A DNA stretch of 64,000 nucleotides from Anaerofilum sp. An201 (GTDB lineage: Bacteria > Bacillota > Clostridia > Oscillospirales > Ruminococcaceae), in contig NZ_NFJT01000010.1 of assembly GCF_002160015.1 (NCBI RefSeq), forward strand, positions 1-64,000, given 5' to 3'. Within the stretch, counting starts at the first letter, position 1. Each line of letters starts with the position of its first letter. The notes under the pieces are model-generated. The model was not told where the DNA came from. It made no database searches and saw only the letters and a list, made by a program, of their open reading frames with translations. The translations under genes and the position numbers were made by a program. Below, in pieces: positions 42,466-50,968 of this stretch.

Positions 42466-43836
42466 ATGGCATCCAATCCCACTTATTCGGATATCACGCC
42501 CGAAGTAGAGATGCTGGCAAAGCTTGCCCTGTCCAACAGCACCATCGATCCCGAAGACTACACCCGCTACAACGTCAAACGCGGGCTGCGGGATCTGAAC
42601 GGCAAAGGCGTTCTGGCGGGTCTCACCGAGATCGCCGACGTCCATGCATCCGAGACCCTGCCGGACGGCACCACTGTCCCCTGCGACGGCGAGCTGTACT
42701 ACCGCGGCTATAATGTGCGCGACCTTGTCAAAGGATTTGTGAACGATCATCGTCTGGGATTTGAGGAGACCGCATATCTTCTCATGTTCGGCCAGCTGCC
42801 GAACGCGCAGCAGCTGCACGACTTTGATGCCCAGCTGTGCCTGTACCGCAGCCTGCCTTCCAACTTTGTGCGGGACGTGATCCTGAAAGCGCCCAACAAG
42901 GACATCATGAACGCGCTGGCGCGCAGCATCCTCACGCTGGCCAGCTACGACGACAACCCCGACGACATCTCGCTGCCCAATGTGGTGCGCCAGTGCATCC
43001 AGCTGATTGCGGTGTTCCCGATGCTGGCGGTGTACAGCTACCAGGCATACAGCTATTCGGTCGAGGGCAAGAGCCTGTTCATCCACGCGCCCGACCCCAA
43101 CTTCTCCACCGCCGAGAACATCCTGCATCTGCTGCGCGCCGACTCGGCCTACACTCCGCTGGAGGCGCTGCTGCTGGACCTGTGTCTGGTGCTGCACGCC
43201 GAGCACGGCGGCGGCAACAACTCCACCTTCACCACCCATGTGGTCACCAGCTCCGGCACCGATACCTATTCCTGCATGGCGGCCGCGCTGGCCAGCCTGA
43301 AAGGCCCCAAGCACGGCGGCGCGAACCTGAAGGTGGTGCGCATGTTCGACGACCTGAAAGCCAACGTGTCCGACTGGGAGGACGAGCAGGCCCTCACCGC
43401 CTATCTGGATCGCCTGCTGAACAAGGAAGGCTTCGACAAGAGCGGCCTGATCTACGGCATGGGCCACGCCGTCTATTCCCTCAGCGATCCCCGCGCCCGT
43501 GTGCTGAAAGGCTTTGTGCGCGATCTGTCGGCTGAAAAGGGAATGGAAAAGGAGTTTTTGCTCTACGACCGCGTCGAGCGCCTGGCCGCCGACCTCATCA
43601 GCCACAAGCGCAAGATCTACAAGGGCGTTTCGGCCAACGTGGACTTCTACAGTGGCTTCGTATATCGCATGCTGGGTCTGCCGATGGAGCTGTTCACCCC
43701 CATCTTTGCCATCGCGCGGGTGGCCGGCTGGAGCGCGCACCGCATCGAGGAACTGATCAACATGGGCAAGATCATCCGTCCCGCCTACCGCAATGTATGC
43801 CCTCACCGCGACTATCTGCCGATGGAGGAGCGCTGA
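42466..43836 (+). CDS. gltA: Citrate synthase
   Basis: Condenses acetyl-CoA and oxaloacetate to citrate, in anaerobes mainly toward 2-oxoglutarate and glutamate. The 456-residue product has the catalytic histidine regions LVLHAEHGGGNNSTF and IYGMGHAVYSLSDPRA and the C-terminal RVAGWSAHRIEE. It is longer at the N-terminus than the 370-residue Bacillus type. AAAAGGAGG lies before the ATG. Monocistronic with its own promoter and terminator; aconitase and isocitrate dehydrogenase genes are not adjacent. Confidence 0.93.
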   Translation: MASNPTYSDITPEVEMLAKLALSNSTIDPEDYTRYNVKRGLRDLNGKGVLAGLTEIADVHASETLPDGTTVPCDGELYYRGYNVRDLVKGFVNDHRLGFEETAYLLMFGQLPNAQQLHDFDAQLCLYRSLPSNFVRDVILKAPNKDIMNALARSILTLASYDDNPDDISLPNVVRQCIQLIAVFPMLAVYSYQAYSYSVEGKSLFIHAPDPNFSTAENILHLLRADSAYTPLEALLLDLCLVLHAEHGGGNNSTFTTHVVTSSGTDTYSCMAAALASLKGPKHGGANLKVVRMFDDLKANVSDWEDEQALTAYLDRLLNKEGFDKSGLIYGMGHAVYSLSDPRARVLKGFVRDLSAEKGMEKEFLLYDRVERLAADLISHKRKIYKGVSANVDFYSGFVYRMLGLPMELFTPIFAIARVAGWSAHRIEELINMGKIIRPAYRNVCPHRDYLPMEER

Positions 43837-43877
43837 GCCTTCGATTTTGCTCTCTACACACATCCGTATACAGAAAA

Positions 43878-43910
43878 CAGACGCTCTTTTTTCAAGGGCG
43901 TCTGTTTTTG
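43878..43910. terminator. Bidirectional terminator
   Basis: ACAGACGC (43878-43885) pairs with GCGTCTGT (43898-43905), then TTTTTG on plus and TTTTC on minus. It serves citrate synthase and the convergent GT2 gene. Confidence 0.8.
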
Positions 43911-43931
43911 TCTGCGGGATTTTCCGGCCGG

Positions 43932-45764
43932 TCATTCCTCCGGCTGCCAGTCGCGGTCCTCGGTGAAGAAGCGGTGGTCGGGGTTTTCCGAGAAATCCTC
44001 GCGGTCCAGCGTGAGGCCGGGGCTGTAGTAGGGGTCGCGTGCCAGCACGTCGCCGTGCCGCGCGCGCAGACGCTGCTGCTCAGCGGCAAAGCGCGCCTTT
44101 TTGGCCGGGTCCTGCTCGTCCAGGCCGCGGCTCTTGCTCTCGTAGTGGTAGAGTTGGGCGTAGGGGGTCCACACCACCCGCAGCCCTTGTTTGCGGATGC
44201 GCAGGCAGAAATCGACGTCGTTGAAGGCCACCTGGAACCCCTCGTCCAGCCCGCCCAGCCGGTCGTAGACCTCTGCCTTCACCAGCAGGCAGGCGGCCGT
44301 GACCGCCGACAGGTCCTGCACGGTGGAGGCGCGGAACATATAGCCGCTGCCGCCGCGGCGGGCGTATTTGTGGCTGTGACCGGCATAGCCGCCCAGGCCC
44401 ACGATCACACCCGCGTGCTGGATGGTGTCGTCGGGGTAGTAGAGCATCGCGCCCACCGCGCCCACGCCGGGGCGCGCGCAGAGCGACAGCATCTCGCCCA
44501 GCCACTCGCCGTTGATGACCTCCACGTCGTTGTTCAGCAGGAGCAGATAGTTGCCCTTTGCCGCCCTGCGGCCGAAGTTGTTGATGGCGGAATAATTGAA
44601 AGCGCCTTCCCACTTCACCACCCGGCAGCCGGGATAGCGCTCCGGCAGCGCGCCGTAGTAGGCGAAAGTGGCGGGATCGGTGGAGTTGTTCTCGATGACG
44701 ATGACCTCGAAGTTGCGGTACACCGTCTTTTCATAGATGGAGGAGAGGGCTTTTTCCAGATCGTCGGTGTGGTCCTTGTTCGGGATCAGGATGCTGACGA
44801 GGGCGTTTTCGGGCAGCGGGTCTTCCACCTTGTAGGTGGAGGGGAACAGGCCGTCCTTCACCTCTCCTTTACGTCCGGTGCGGCGCAGATGGTCGGCCAG
44901 CGCGCGCTTGGCGGCGGCGGCCACATAGGGTTTGGCGGCGGTGCCTCCGCTGGTGGACCCGGCATGCACACGCCAATAATACAGCACTTTGGGCACATGC
45001 ACCGGCGGGCCGCTCTGCTCGATCAGGCGCAGGAACAGGTCGTGGTCCTGGCTGCCGTCGCATGCGGGGCACAGCTCTCCCACCTGCCGGAACAGCGCCG
45101 TGCGAAAGACGGCCAGATGGCAGATGTAGTTGCAGCACTCGAGATATTCCGGCGCGTAGTCGGGCTTGAAGTGCCCGGCGCGCGGCTTTTTGATGTCGGT
45201 CTCAAACAGGGCTTCGTCGCTGTACAGGAAGGCAGCGCCGGTCTGCTTTGCGATGTGGGACATCCAGTAGACCGCATGGGGGGCCAGCACGTCGTCGTGG
45301 TCGGCCAATGCCATGTATTCGCCGTCGGCCAGCTTGGCGGCGGCGTTGGTGTTGGCCGAGATGCCCCGGTTTTCGATCTTCACATACCGGATGCGGCGGT
45401 CGGTGGCAGCGGCGGCGGCACACACGCGCCCCACCTCGGCATGGGCGTCGTCGGAGGCGTCGGCCAGGCACAGCTGCCAGCAGGGACAGGTCTGTGTGCG
45501 CACGCTGTCCAGCAGCTCTTTCAGGTAGGGCATGGGGGTGTTGTAGAGCGGCACGCAGATGCTGATGACCGGCCAGCCCATGCTGTCCACCGCGCGCTGG
45601 GCGTCCAGCACGGCGGGTTTGGGGAGGAAGCGCGCCTTTTTGCCGAAGAAACGCCGCTTGACGAACCCGGCGGTGCGCCTGAGCGTGGAGGCAGGGCCCT
45701 GCTCTTTGATCTGGTCGGCAAAGTATCCGCCCAGCTCGCGGATGCGTTTGAGGTTTTGATTCAT
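43932..45764 (-). CDS. Double-domain GT2 glycosyltransferase (paralog 1)
   Basis: Cytoplasmic polymer-building enzyme of 610 residues with two GT2 domains in tandem. Domain 1 starts at about residue 67 (VISICVPLYNTPMPYLKELLDSV) with ADHDD as its metal motif. Domain 2 starts at about residue 330 (LVSILIPNKDHTDDLEKALSSIY) with LLNNDVEV and ends with NDVDFCLRIRKQG. Such two-domain enzymes often make rhamnose-containing chains. ATG 45764 lies six bases after AGGTG; the GTG three codons earlier overlaps it. It is a clear paralog of the next gene, from which repeat copy E separates it. Confidence 0.88.
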   Translation of the reverse strand: MNQNLKRIRELGGYFADQIKEQGPASTLRRTAGFVKRRFFGKKARFLPKPAVLDAQRAVDSMGWPVISICVPLYNTPMPYLKELLDSVRTQTCPCWQLCLADASDDAHAEVGRVCAAAAATDRRIRYVKIENRGISANTNAAAKLADGEYMALADHDDVLAPHAVYWMSHIAKQTGAAFLYSDEALFETDIKKPRAGHFKPDYAPEYLECCNYICHLAVFRTALFRQVGELCPACDGSQDHDLFLRLIEQSGPPVHVPKVLYYWRVHAGSTSGGTAAKPYVAAAAKRALADHLRRTGRKGEVKDGLFPSTYKVEDPLPENALVSILIPNKDHTDDLEKALSSIYEKTVYRNFEVIVIENNSTDPATFAYYGALPERYPGCRVVKWEGAFNYSAINNFGRRAAKGNYLLLLNNDVEVINGEWLGEMLSLCARPGVGAVGAMLYYPDDTIQHAGVIVGLGGYAGHSHKYARRGGSGYMFRASTVQDLSAVTAACLLVKAEVYDRLGGLDEGFQVAFNDVDFCLRIRKQGLRVVWTPYAQLYHYESKSRGLDEQDPAKKARFAAEQQRLRARHGDVLARDPYYSPGLTLDREDFSENPDHRFFTEDRDWQPEE

Positions 45765-45828
45765 GGTGTTCACCTGTATCTGTGGTGGCGGGTGGGTTTA
45801 TGGGAGGGCGAACGGGTGTTCTTTCCGG

Positions 45829-46008
45829 GGTTTGTGCGGGCCGAGGGCTTTCCCCTCATCAGTCACGCTCTGCGTGACAGCTTCCCCCCAGGGGGAAGCC
45901 TTGGAGGAAACCGCCGGTGCTGCGCCCCACCGCAAGCCTTCCCCTGGCAGGGGAAGGTGCCCCGGAACGGGGCGGATGAGGTCGAAGCTGCCCTGTTTGC
46001 GCAAGGCC
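45829..46008 (+). repeat. Interspersed element, copy E (full length)
   Basis: GGTTTGTGC, CTTTCCCCTCATCAGTC, hairpin GTCACGCTCTGCGTGAC, hairpin CTTCCCCCC/AGGGGGAAG, hairpin CCTTCCCCTGGCAGGGGAAGG, hairpin GCCCC-GGAAC-GGGGC, GGATGAGG, GCGCAAGGCC. It splits two co-directional GT2 genes. Confidence 0.88.
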
Positions 46009-46034
46009 GCCGGCCCTCTCGTTATACCATCCGT

Positions 46035-47891
46035 TTATTTATACCCATAGTTTTCGTACAACAGGGTGAAGTGGGGGTTGTAGTAGGGGTCGCCGCCCTC
46101 CCTCATCATGTCGGCGTATTTTTCCACAAACCGCTGTTTTTCTCCCTGGTAGCGCACGGCGTTGGGGCCGACGGCGTCGCTGCCGCGGCTCTTGCTCTCG
46201 TAGTGGTAGGCCTCGGCAAAGGGGGTGAAGACGTTCAGCAGCCCCTCTTTGCGCAGGCGCAGACAGAAGTCCACGTCGTTGTAGGCCACCGCGAAGTTCT
46301 CCTCGTCCAGTCCGCCCAGTCGGTCGTACAGCTCCGCCTTCACCAGCAGGCAGGCGCCGGTGACGGCGCTCATGTTCTGGGTGGTGGCCAGGCGGTACAG
46401 GTCGCCGCCGCTGGTGCGGGGATGGCTCTTGTGGCTGTGTCCGGCGCTGCCGCCCAGCCCGATGAACACGCCCGCGTGCTGGATGGTGTCGTCGGGGTAA
46501 TAGAGCTTTGCGCCCACCGCGCCCACGTCCGGGCGCTGGCTGTAGCCCAGCAGCTCGGCCACAAAGCCGTCGCTGAGCAGCTCCAGATCGTTGTTCAGCA
46601 GCAGCAGATGCTCGCCTTTGGCGTATCTGCGTCCGAAATTGTTGATGGCCGCATAGTTGAACGGGCCGTCCCAGGTCACCACCCGGCAGTTCGGATACCG
46701 CCCGGGCAGCGCCTCGTAATAGGCGAAGGTTGCGGGGTCGGCGGAGTTGTTCTCGATCACGATCACCTCGAGGTTGTCCCATCCGGCCTTTTTCTGCAGG
46801 CTGGACAGGCAGCGCTCGAGGTCCTCGGTGTGGTCTTTATTGGGGATCAGCACGCTCACCAGCGGACTGCCCTGCACCGCATACCGCACCCGGTAGGCGC
46901 CGGGGCTTTGCGGGATGCACTCCACCGTGCCCTCCATCCCCAAACGGTCCAGCTGTGCCTGCACGGCGCGGCGTCCCGCCTCCAGCGCATAGGGCTTGGC
47001 GGCGGCGATGCCGGCGGCGGTGCTGCCCGCGTGGCGGCGCCAGAAATACAGCACCTTCGGGATGTGGTGCACCCGGTTCGCCGCTTCGGTGAGGCGGAGG
47101 ATGAGGTCGAAATCCTGCGCGCCGTCGTATTCCGGGCGCTCGTAGCCCACCTTTTCCAGCAGCGCGCGGGAAAACACGCACAGGTGCGTGATATAGTTGC
47201 AGCCGCGCAGCGTGTCGGGGGAGAAATCGGGCTTGAAATGGTACTCGCCCAGCTGCTTCAAGTCGCCCGACAGCACGATCTCGTCCGAATACACCACCTC
47301 GGCCCCGGTGTCCCGCACGGCGGCGGCCGCTTCAAACAGGGCGTTCGGCTGCAGCACGTCGTCGTGGTCCAGCAGGGTGACATACTCGCCGGCGGCGTGG
47401 GGGAAGGCCGCGTTGGTGTTGCCGGCGATACCGGCGTTCTTGTCCAGTTTTACATACAGGATGCGGGCGTCTTTGCGGGCGGCGGCTTCCTTCTGCAGGG
47501 CGGGGGCGAATTTGGCGTCGGAGGCGTCGGCCAGCACCAGCTGCCAGCGAGCGTAGCTCTGGCGCTGCACGCTGTCCAGCAGCTGCCGGAAATAGGGCAG
47601 CGGCGTGTTGTAGAGCGGCACCACCACCGAGATCACCGGCATGCCGGCGGTGTCGGCGGCGCGCTGTGCGGCCAGCTCGCGGCGCAGCGGGATGTCGGCG
47701 CGGTACTGCCACACCTCGCGGTGCAGCGCCAGGTCCAGCCGGAAGGCTACCTGGCGCCAGGTGGCCTCGAAGCCGCTCTCGCGCAGGCTGGCGGCGCCCC
47801 GCTTTGCCAGCGCGGCCAGATGGGCAGGGCTTGCCAGACGCGCCGCCATACCGCCCAGGCTGTCGCGGCGGGCGGGATCGTTTTTCTGCAT
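46035..47891 (-). CDS. Double-domain GT2 glycosyltransferase (paralog 2)
   Basis: Paralog of the neighbouring gene, 618 residues, two GT2 domains: VISVVVPLYNTPLPYFRQLLDSV with LLDHDD, then LVSVLIPNKDHTEDLERCLSSL with LLNNDLEL, ending NDVDFCLRLRKEG. The N-terminal 80 residues are poorly related to paralog 1. ATG 47891 follows GGGAG and lies five bases after the ABC ATPase stop; the frame is open far upstream through that gene, which is antisense chance. Likely adds sugars to the exported polymer. Confidence 0.88.
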   Translation of the reverse strand: MQKNDPARRDSLGGMAARLASPAHLAALAKRGAASLRESGFEATWRQVAFRLDLALHREVWQYRADIPLRRELAAQRAADTAGMPVISVVVPLYNTPLPYFRQLLDSVQRQSYARWQLVLADASDAKFAPALQKEAAARKDARILYVKLDKNAGIAGNTNAAFPHAAGEYVTLLDHDDVLQPNALFEAAAAVRDTGAEVVYSDEIVLSGDLKQLGEYHFKPDFSPDTLRGCNYITHLCVFSRALLEKVGYERPEYDGAQDFDLILRLTEAANRVHHIPKVLYFWRRHAGSTAAGIAAAKPYALEAGRRAVQAQLDRLGMEGTVECIPQSPGAYRVRYAVQGSPLVSVLIPNKDHTEDLERCLSSLQKKAGWDNLEVIVIENNSADPATFAYYEALPGRYPNCRVVTWDGPFNYAAINNFGRRYAKGEHLLLLNNDLELLSDGFVAELLGYSQRPDVGAVGAKLYYPDDTIQHAGVFIGLGGSAGHSHKSHPRTSGGDLYRLATTQNMSAVTGACLLVKAELYDRLGGLDEENFAVAYNDVDFCLRLRKEGLLNVFTPFAEAYHYESKSRGSDAVGPNAVRYQGEKQRFVEKYADMMREGGDPYYNPHFTLLYENYGYK

Positions 47892-47896
47892 GGCGC

Positions 47897-48631
47897 TCAC
47901 TCCCTGTGGATCTGTTTGTAGGCGCTGCACACCGTCTCGGTGTCGCCCACCATCTTCAGGTGCCCCTTTTCCAGCCAGGCCACCTTGTTGCAGTTGCGCT
48001 CGATCTGCTCGATCGAGTGGCTCACCAGGATCACAGTGGCGCCGCGGGCAAGCAGCTCGTTCATGCGGGCCTCGCACTTCTGCTGGAACAGAAAGTCGCC
48101 CACCGACAAAATCTCGTCGGCGATCAGCACGTCGGGCTGGGTGATGGTGGCGATGGCGAAGCCGATGCGCGCGATCATGCCGGAGGAATAGTTTTTCAGC
48201 GGCACGTCGAGGAAATCGCGCAGCTCGCTGAATTCCACGATGTCGTCGAACTTTTCGCGGATATACGCCGGGGTGAAGCCCAGCACGGTGCCGTTGAGGT
48301 AGATGTTCTCGCGGGCGGTGAGGTCCATGTCGAAGCCGGCGCCCAGCTCGATCAGCGGCGCGATGGTGCCGTGCACACGGGTGCAGCCCTCGGTGGGCTT
48401 GTACACGCCGGAGATCACCTTGAGCAGGGTGGATTTGCCCGAGCCGTTCAGGCCGATCAGGCCGAAGAAATCGCCCTTTTCCACATTGAAGCTGACGTTG
48501 CGCAGGGCGTAGAACTCGTCGAACATCAGCTTGCCCTGCACCATCTGCAAAAAGTATTCCTTCAGGCTCTCGCTCTTTTCCCTTGCGAGGTTAAAGCGCA
48601 TGGACACGTTGTTTACTTCGATCATATTCAT
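47897..48631 (-). CDS. Polysaccharide/teichoic acid export ABC ATPase (Wzt/TagH-like)
   Basis: Nucleotide-binding subunit of 244 residues powering export of a lipid-linked polymer. It has the family pattern of an early insertion before Walker A, then GLNGSGKSTLLK, signature NYSSGMIARIGFAIA and Walker B VLIADEILSVGD. It has no C-terminal carbohydrate-binding domain, so it resembles the short KpsT/TagH-core type. Starts 13 bases after the permease stop with GAGGAGGGG before the ATG. Confidence 0.92.
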   Translation of the reverse strand: MNMIEVNNVSMRFNLAREKSESLKEYFLQMVQGKLMFDEFYALRNVSFNVEKGDFFGLIGLNGSGKSTLLKVISGVYKPTEGCTRVHGTIAPLIELGAGFDMDLTARENIYLNGTVLGFTPAYIREKFDDIVEFSELRDFLDVPLKNYSSGMIARIGFAIATITQPDVLIADEILSVGDFLFQQKCEARMNELLARGATVILVSHSIEQIERNCNKVAWLEKGHLKMVGDTETVCSAYKQIHRE

Positions 48632-48644
48632 GTTGCACCCCTCC

Positions 48645-49454
48645 TCACATATGCAGGATAAACTTGTCCTGCTGGCGGCGGAAGACCACCACGCCCACCA
48701 CCAGCGCCACCAGCGCGCAGACGCCGCAGACCAGGATCTCGCTGGTGTGCAGCATGCGGCCGTCCAGCACCGCGCCGCGGAAGGCGGTGATGTACCAGTA
48801 CAGCGGGTTGAGCACGATGTATTTCTGCAGCAGCGCCACGGCCGGGCTGGCGGGCAGGCCCATCGGGTTGTAGAAGATGGCGGAGAAGTACATCAGGGCG
48901 GTGGTGAACACGCCCCACAGATGCATCACGTCGCGGAAGAACACCGCCAGCGTGGCCAGAATCAGGCCGATGCCCAGGCTGAACACGAACAGGGTGAGCA
49001 GCGGGTAGAGGGCCAGCGGGATGGTGAGGTGCACCGGCGCCGAGGTGGCCACCATCATGATGATGAGGGCAATGAAGCTGAACAGGCAGTTCACCAGCGC
49101 AAAGCTCACCTTTTCCAGCGGGAAGATATATTTGGGGATATACACCTTGCGCAGCAGGGGCGAAGCGCCCAGCACGCTGCCCATCGCCGCGCTGGTGGCC
49201 TCGTTGAAGAAGCCGAACAGCAGCTGGCCGATGATGAGGTAGACCGGGAAGTTCTCGATGCCGGTGCCGCGGGTGTCCATGATGGTGGAGAACACCACCA
49301 CCATGACGATGTTCATCAGCAGGGGGTTCAGCACGCTCCACACCACGCCCAGCACGCTGCGGCGGTATTTCAGCTTGAAGTCGCGGCCCACCAGGTTATA
49401 CAGCAAAAACCGGTAGCGCCAGAAATCCTTGCAATATGCCTTGAACAGTTGCAC
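48645..49454 (-). CDS. Polysaccharide/teichoic acid export ABC permease (Wzm/TagG-like)
   Basis: Membrane subunit of 269 residues, six helices, ABC-2 type. The N-terminal RDFKLKYRRSVLGVVWSVLNPLLM is characteristic of this export family. It starts six bases after the rmlC stop, in the same transcript with the ATPase and paralog 2 GT2. Together they should flip a rhamnose-type polymer across the membrane. Confidence 0.92.
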   Translation of the reverse strand: MQLFKAYCKDFWRYRFLLYNLVGRDFKLKYRRSVLGVVWSVLNPLLMNIVMVVVFSTIMDTRGTGIENFPVYLIIGQLLFGFFNEATSAAMGSVLGASPLLRKVYIPKYIFPLEKVSFALVNCLFSFIALIIMMVATSAPVHLTIPLALYPLLTLFVFSLGIGLILATLAVFFRDVMHLWGVFTTALMYFSAIFYNPMGLPASPAVALLQKYIVLNPLYWYITAFRGAVLDGRMLHTSEILVCGVCALVALVVGVVVFRRQQDKFILHM

Positions 49455-49460
49455 TGCGCC

Positions 49461-50027
49461 TTACCACCTTTCAAAGAATTTGAAGTCCTGCTGCGCGAAG
49501 GGAGTGTGGCGGCCGTCCTTCTCGCTGAGCTTGTGCTCGCAGCCGCAGTCGGGCCACTGCACGCCCACGGTGGGGTCGTTGTAGGGGATGCCGCCCTCGG
49601 CGGTGGGGTCGTAGACGTCGGTGCATTTGTAGGTGAACTCGGCCTCGTCGCTGAGCACCAGGAACCCGTGGGCAAAGCCCTCGGGGATGTACAGCTGGCG
49701 CTTGTTCTCCTCGGACAGGGTGACGCCCACCCATTTGCCGAAGGTGGCGCTGTGCGGGCGGCAGTCCACCGCCACGTCGTACACCTCGCCCTTCACCACA
49801 CGCACCAGTTTGCCCTGGGTGTGCTCCTTCTGGAAATGCAGGCCGCGCAGCACGCCGCGGCTGCTCTTGCTCTGGTTGTCCTGTACGAATTCATGGTCGA
49901 TGCCGGCGGCGGCGAACTCTTCCTTCTGGAAAGTCTCCATGAAGTAGCCGCGCGCATCGCCGAATACGGTGGGTTCGATGATGACCACGCCGGGCAGTTC
50001 GGTCTGGATAAAATTGAATTTTCCCAT
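49461..50027 (-). CDS. rmlC: dTDP-4-dehydrorhamnose 3,5-epimerase
   Basis: Third step of dTDP-L-rhamnose synthesis, 188 residues, cupin fold. RmlC motifs are present: RGYFMETFQ, FVQDNQSKSSRGVLRGLHFQ with the catalytic His, and the later IPEGFAHGFLVLSDEAEFTYKCTD. It is placed with the exporter genes, apart from rmlA-rmlD-rmlB, and has its own promoter followed at once by a leader terminator. Confidence 0.95.
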   Translation of the reverse strand: MGKFNFIQTELPGVVIIEPTVFGDARGYFMETFQKEEFAAAGIDHEFVQDNQSKSSRGVLRGLHFQKEHTQGKLVRVVKGEVYDVAVDCRPHSATFGKWVGVTLSEENKRQLYIPEGFAHGFLVLSDEAEFTYKCTDVYDPTAEGGIPYNDPTVGVQWPDCGCEHKLSEKDGRHTPFAQQDFKFFERW

Positions 50028-50090
50028 GGCTGGATATCCTCACTTTCGGCCGTCCGCAGGGGCGCGGACGGGATGTTGCAAAAAATTATG

Positions 50091-50114
50091 AAAAAAGGGC
50101 GCACTTCGCCCTTT
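50091..50114 (-). terminator. Leader terminator before rmlC
   Basis: AAAGGGCG-AAGTG-CGCCCTTT then TTTTTTC on minus. It ends the GNAT gene but also lies about 13-35 bases downstream of the rmlC promoter start, so it could attenuate rmlC. Confidence 0.75.
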
Positions 50115-50133
50115 CCTGCTGATACGCAATCCT

Positions 50134-50162
50134 ATGATAGCATATTTTGCGCTCCGATTCAA
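50134..50162 (-). promoter_or_regulatory. rmlC promoter overlapping the GNAT stop codon
   Basis: TTGAAT (50157-50162), 17-base spacer, TATCAT (50134-50139) on minus. Confidence 0.75.
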
Positions 50163-50431
50163 TTGTTTTGCCCCTTCGCCGCTGCCGGGAGGGGCAGGAG
50201 ATACCAGTCGTCCCCGGCGCAGGTGAACCCGGCGGCGCGGAACATCGCCTGGCTCTGTTTGTTGAAGGGGCAGATGCGCGCGCGCAGCCGGGTGCGGCCC
50301 TTTTCGGCGGCCAGTTCTGCCAGCGCCTGCACACACCGGCGCCCGATATGGCGGTTCTGGTATTCCCGGCAGACCGCGAGGCAGACGGTGTCCCCCACCA
50401 GCGCGATCTCGCCGTCCACTCTGCGCCGCAT
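50159..50431 (-). CDS. Short GNAT-like acetyltransferase, probably truncated
   Basis: Product of 90 residues matching only the C-terminal half of a GNAT fold: VCREYQNRHIGRRCVQALAELAAEKG is the acetyl-CoA loop region and NKQSQAMFRAAGF the closing motif. The usual 50-60 residues before it are missing. AAGGGGGG precedes the ATG at 50431. It starts 14 bases after the preceding small membrane gene. Either a degraded acetyltransferase or a minimal variant. Confidence 0.6.
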   Translation of the reverse strand: MRRRVDGEIALVGDTVCLAVCREYQNRHIGRRCVQALAELAAEKGRTRLRARICPFNKQSQAMFRAAGFTCAGDDWYLLPLPAAAKGQNN

Positions 50432-50445
50432 ATGCTCCCCCCTTC

Positions 50446-50661
50446 TCATGCCGGCAGCGTGAGCACAAAAAATACCAGCAGCCAGAACCCGAGGAAGGAC
50501 AGCGCAAATCCGCCCACCCGTGTGGCCGTGAGATAAAACTCGGTGGGCTGCCCGTCCTTCACGGTGAACAGGTGTTCCGCCTTCCACACCCACTTCGGAC
50601 AGATCAGCATCACAAGGCCAAGCACAAACAGAAGCGCCCCGCCGGCCAGCAATTCCAGCAT
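50446..50661 (-). CDS. 71-residue membrane protein (DUF6199-like)
   Basis: Two helices (about residues 3-20 and 46-68) flank a short polar loop, PKWVWKAEHLFTVKDGQPTEFY, resembling DUF6199-type small membrane proteins. ATG 50661 follows AAGGAAGGGG. It is in a run of four small genes on minus that start 50-140 codons apart. Function unknown. Confidence 0.65.
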   Translation of the reverse strand: MLELLAGGALLFVLGLVMLICPKWVWKAEHLFTVKDGQPTEFYLTATRVGGFALSFLGFWLLVFFVLTLPA

Positions 50662-50677
50662 GCTTCCCCTTCCTTTC

Positions 50678-50968
50678 CTATGCCGCAAAAGGCACGAATT
50701 CCATCCGCAGATACCCCACTGTCGCGGCAACTGCCAGCACGGCCCCAAAGCACACCGCCAGCAGCAGCCAGCGCAGCCAGGCGCGCGGGATGTGTTTTTC
50801 CAGCCCCCGCAGGTATTGGCCGGTGATAACGGTGTACAGGGCCATCAGCGGGATATACAGCAGACTGTGTTTCATCGAGAACAGGGCCGAAAGCAGCAGG
50901 TAGGTCAGCAATGTATAGCAGATGCTTTCCACCGCAATGTCCAGCCCGGCAAGCAGTTTGTGTTTCAT
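50678..50968 (-). CDS. 96-residue membrane protein, unknown
   Basis: Three hydrophobic segments, with a basic turn (RGLEKHIPRAWLRW) between the second and third. The start overlaps the stop of the 136-residue gene upstream (ATGA), so the two are translationally coupled. AAAGGGG precedes it. I do not recognise a family. Confidence 0.65.
   Translation of the reverse strand: MKHKLLAGLDIAVESICYTLLTYLLLSALFSMKHSLLYIPLMALYTVITGQYLRGLEKHIPRAWLRWLLLAVCFGAVLAVAATVGYLRMEFVPFAA

Noticed and set aside
43797-47921. A 1374-codon plus-strand open frame across both double-GT2 genes and repeat copy E
   Set aside because: Antisense artefact of high GC; it begins inside citrate synthase and shows no family motif.
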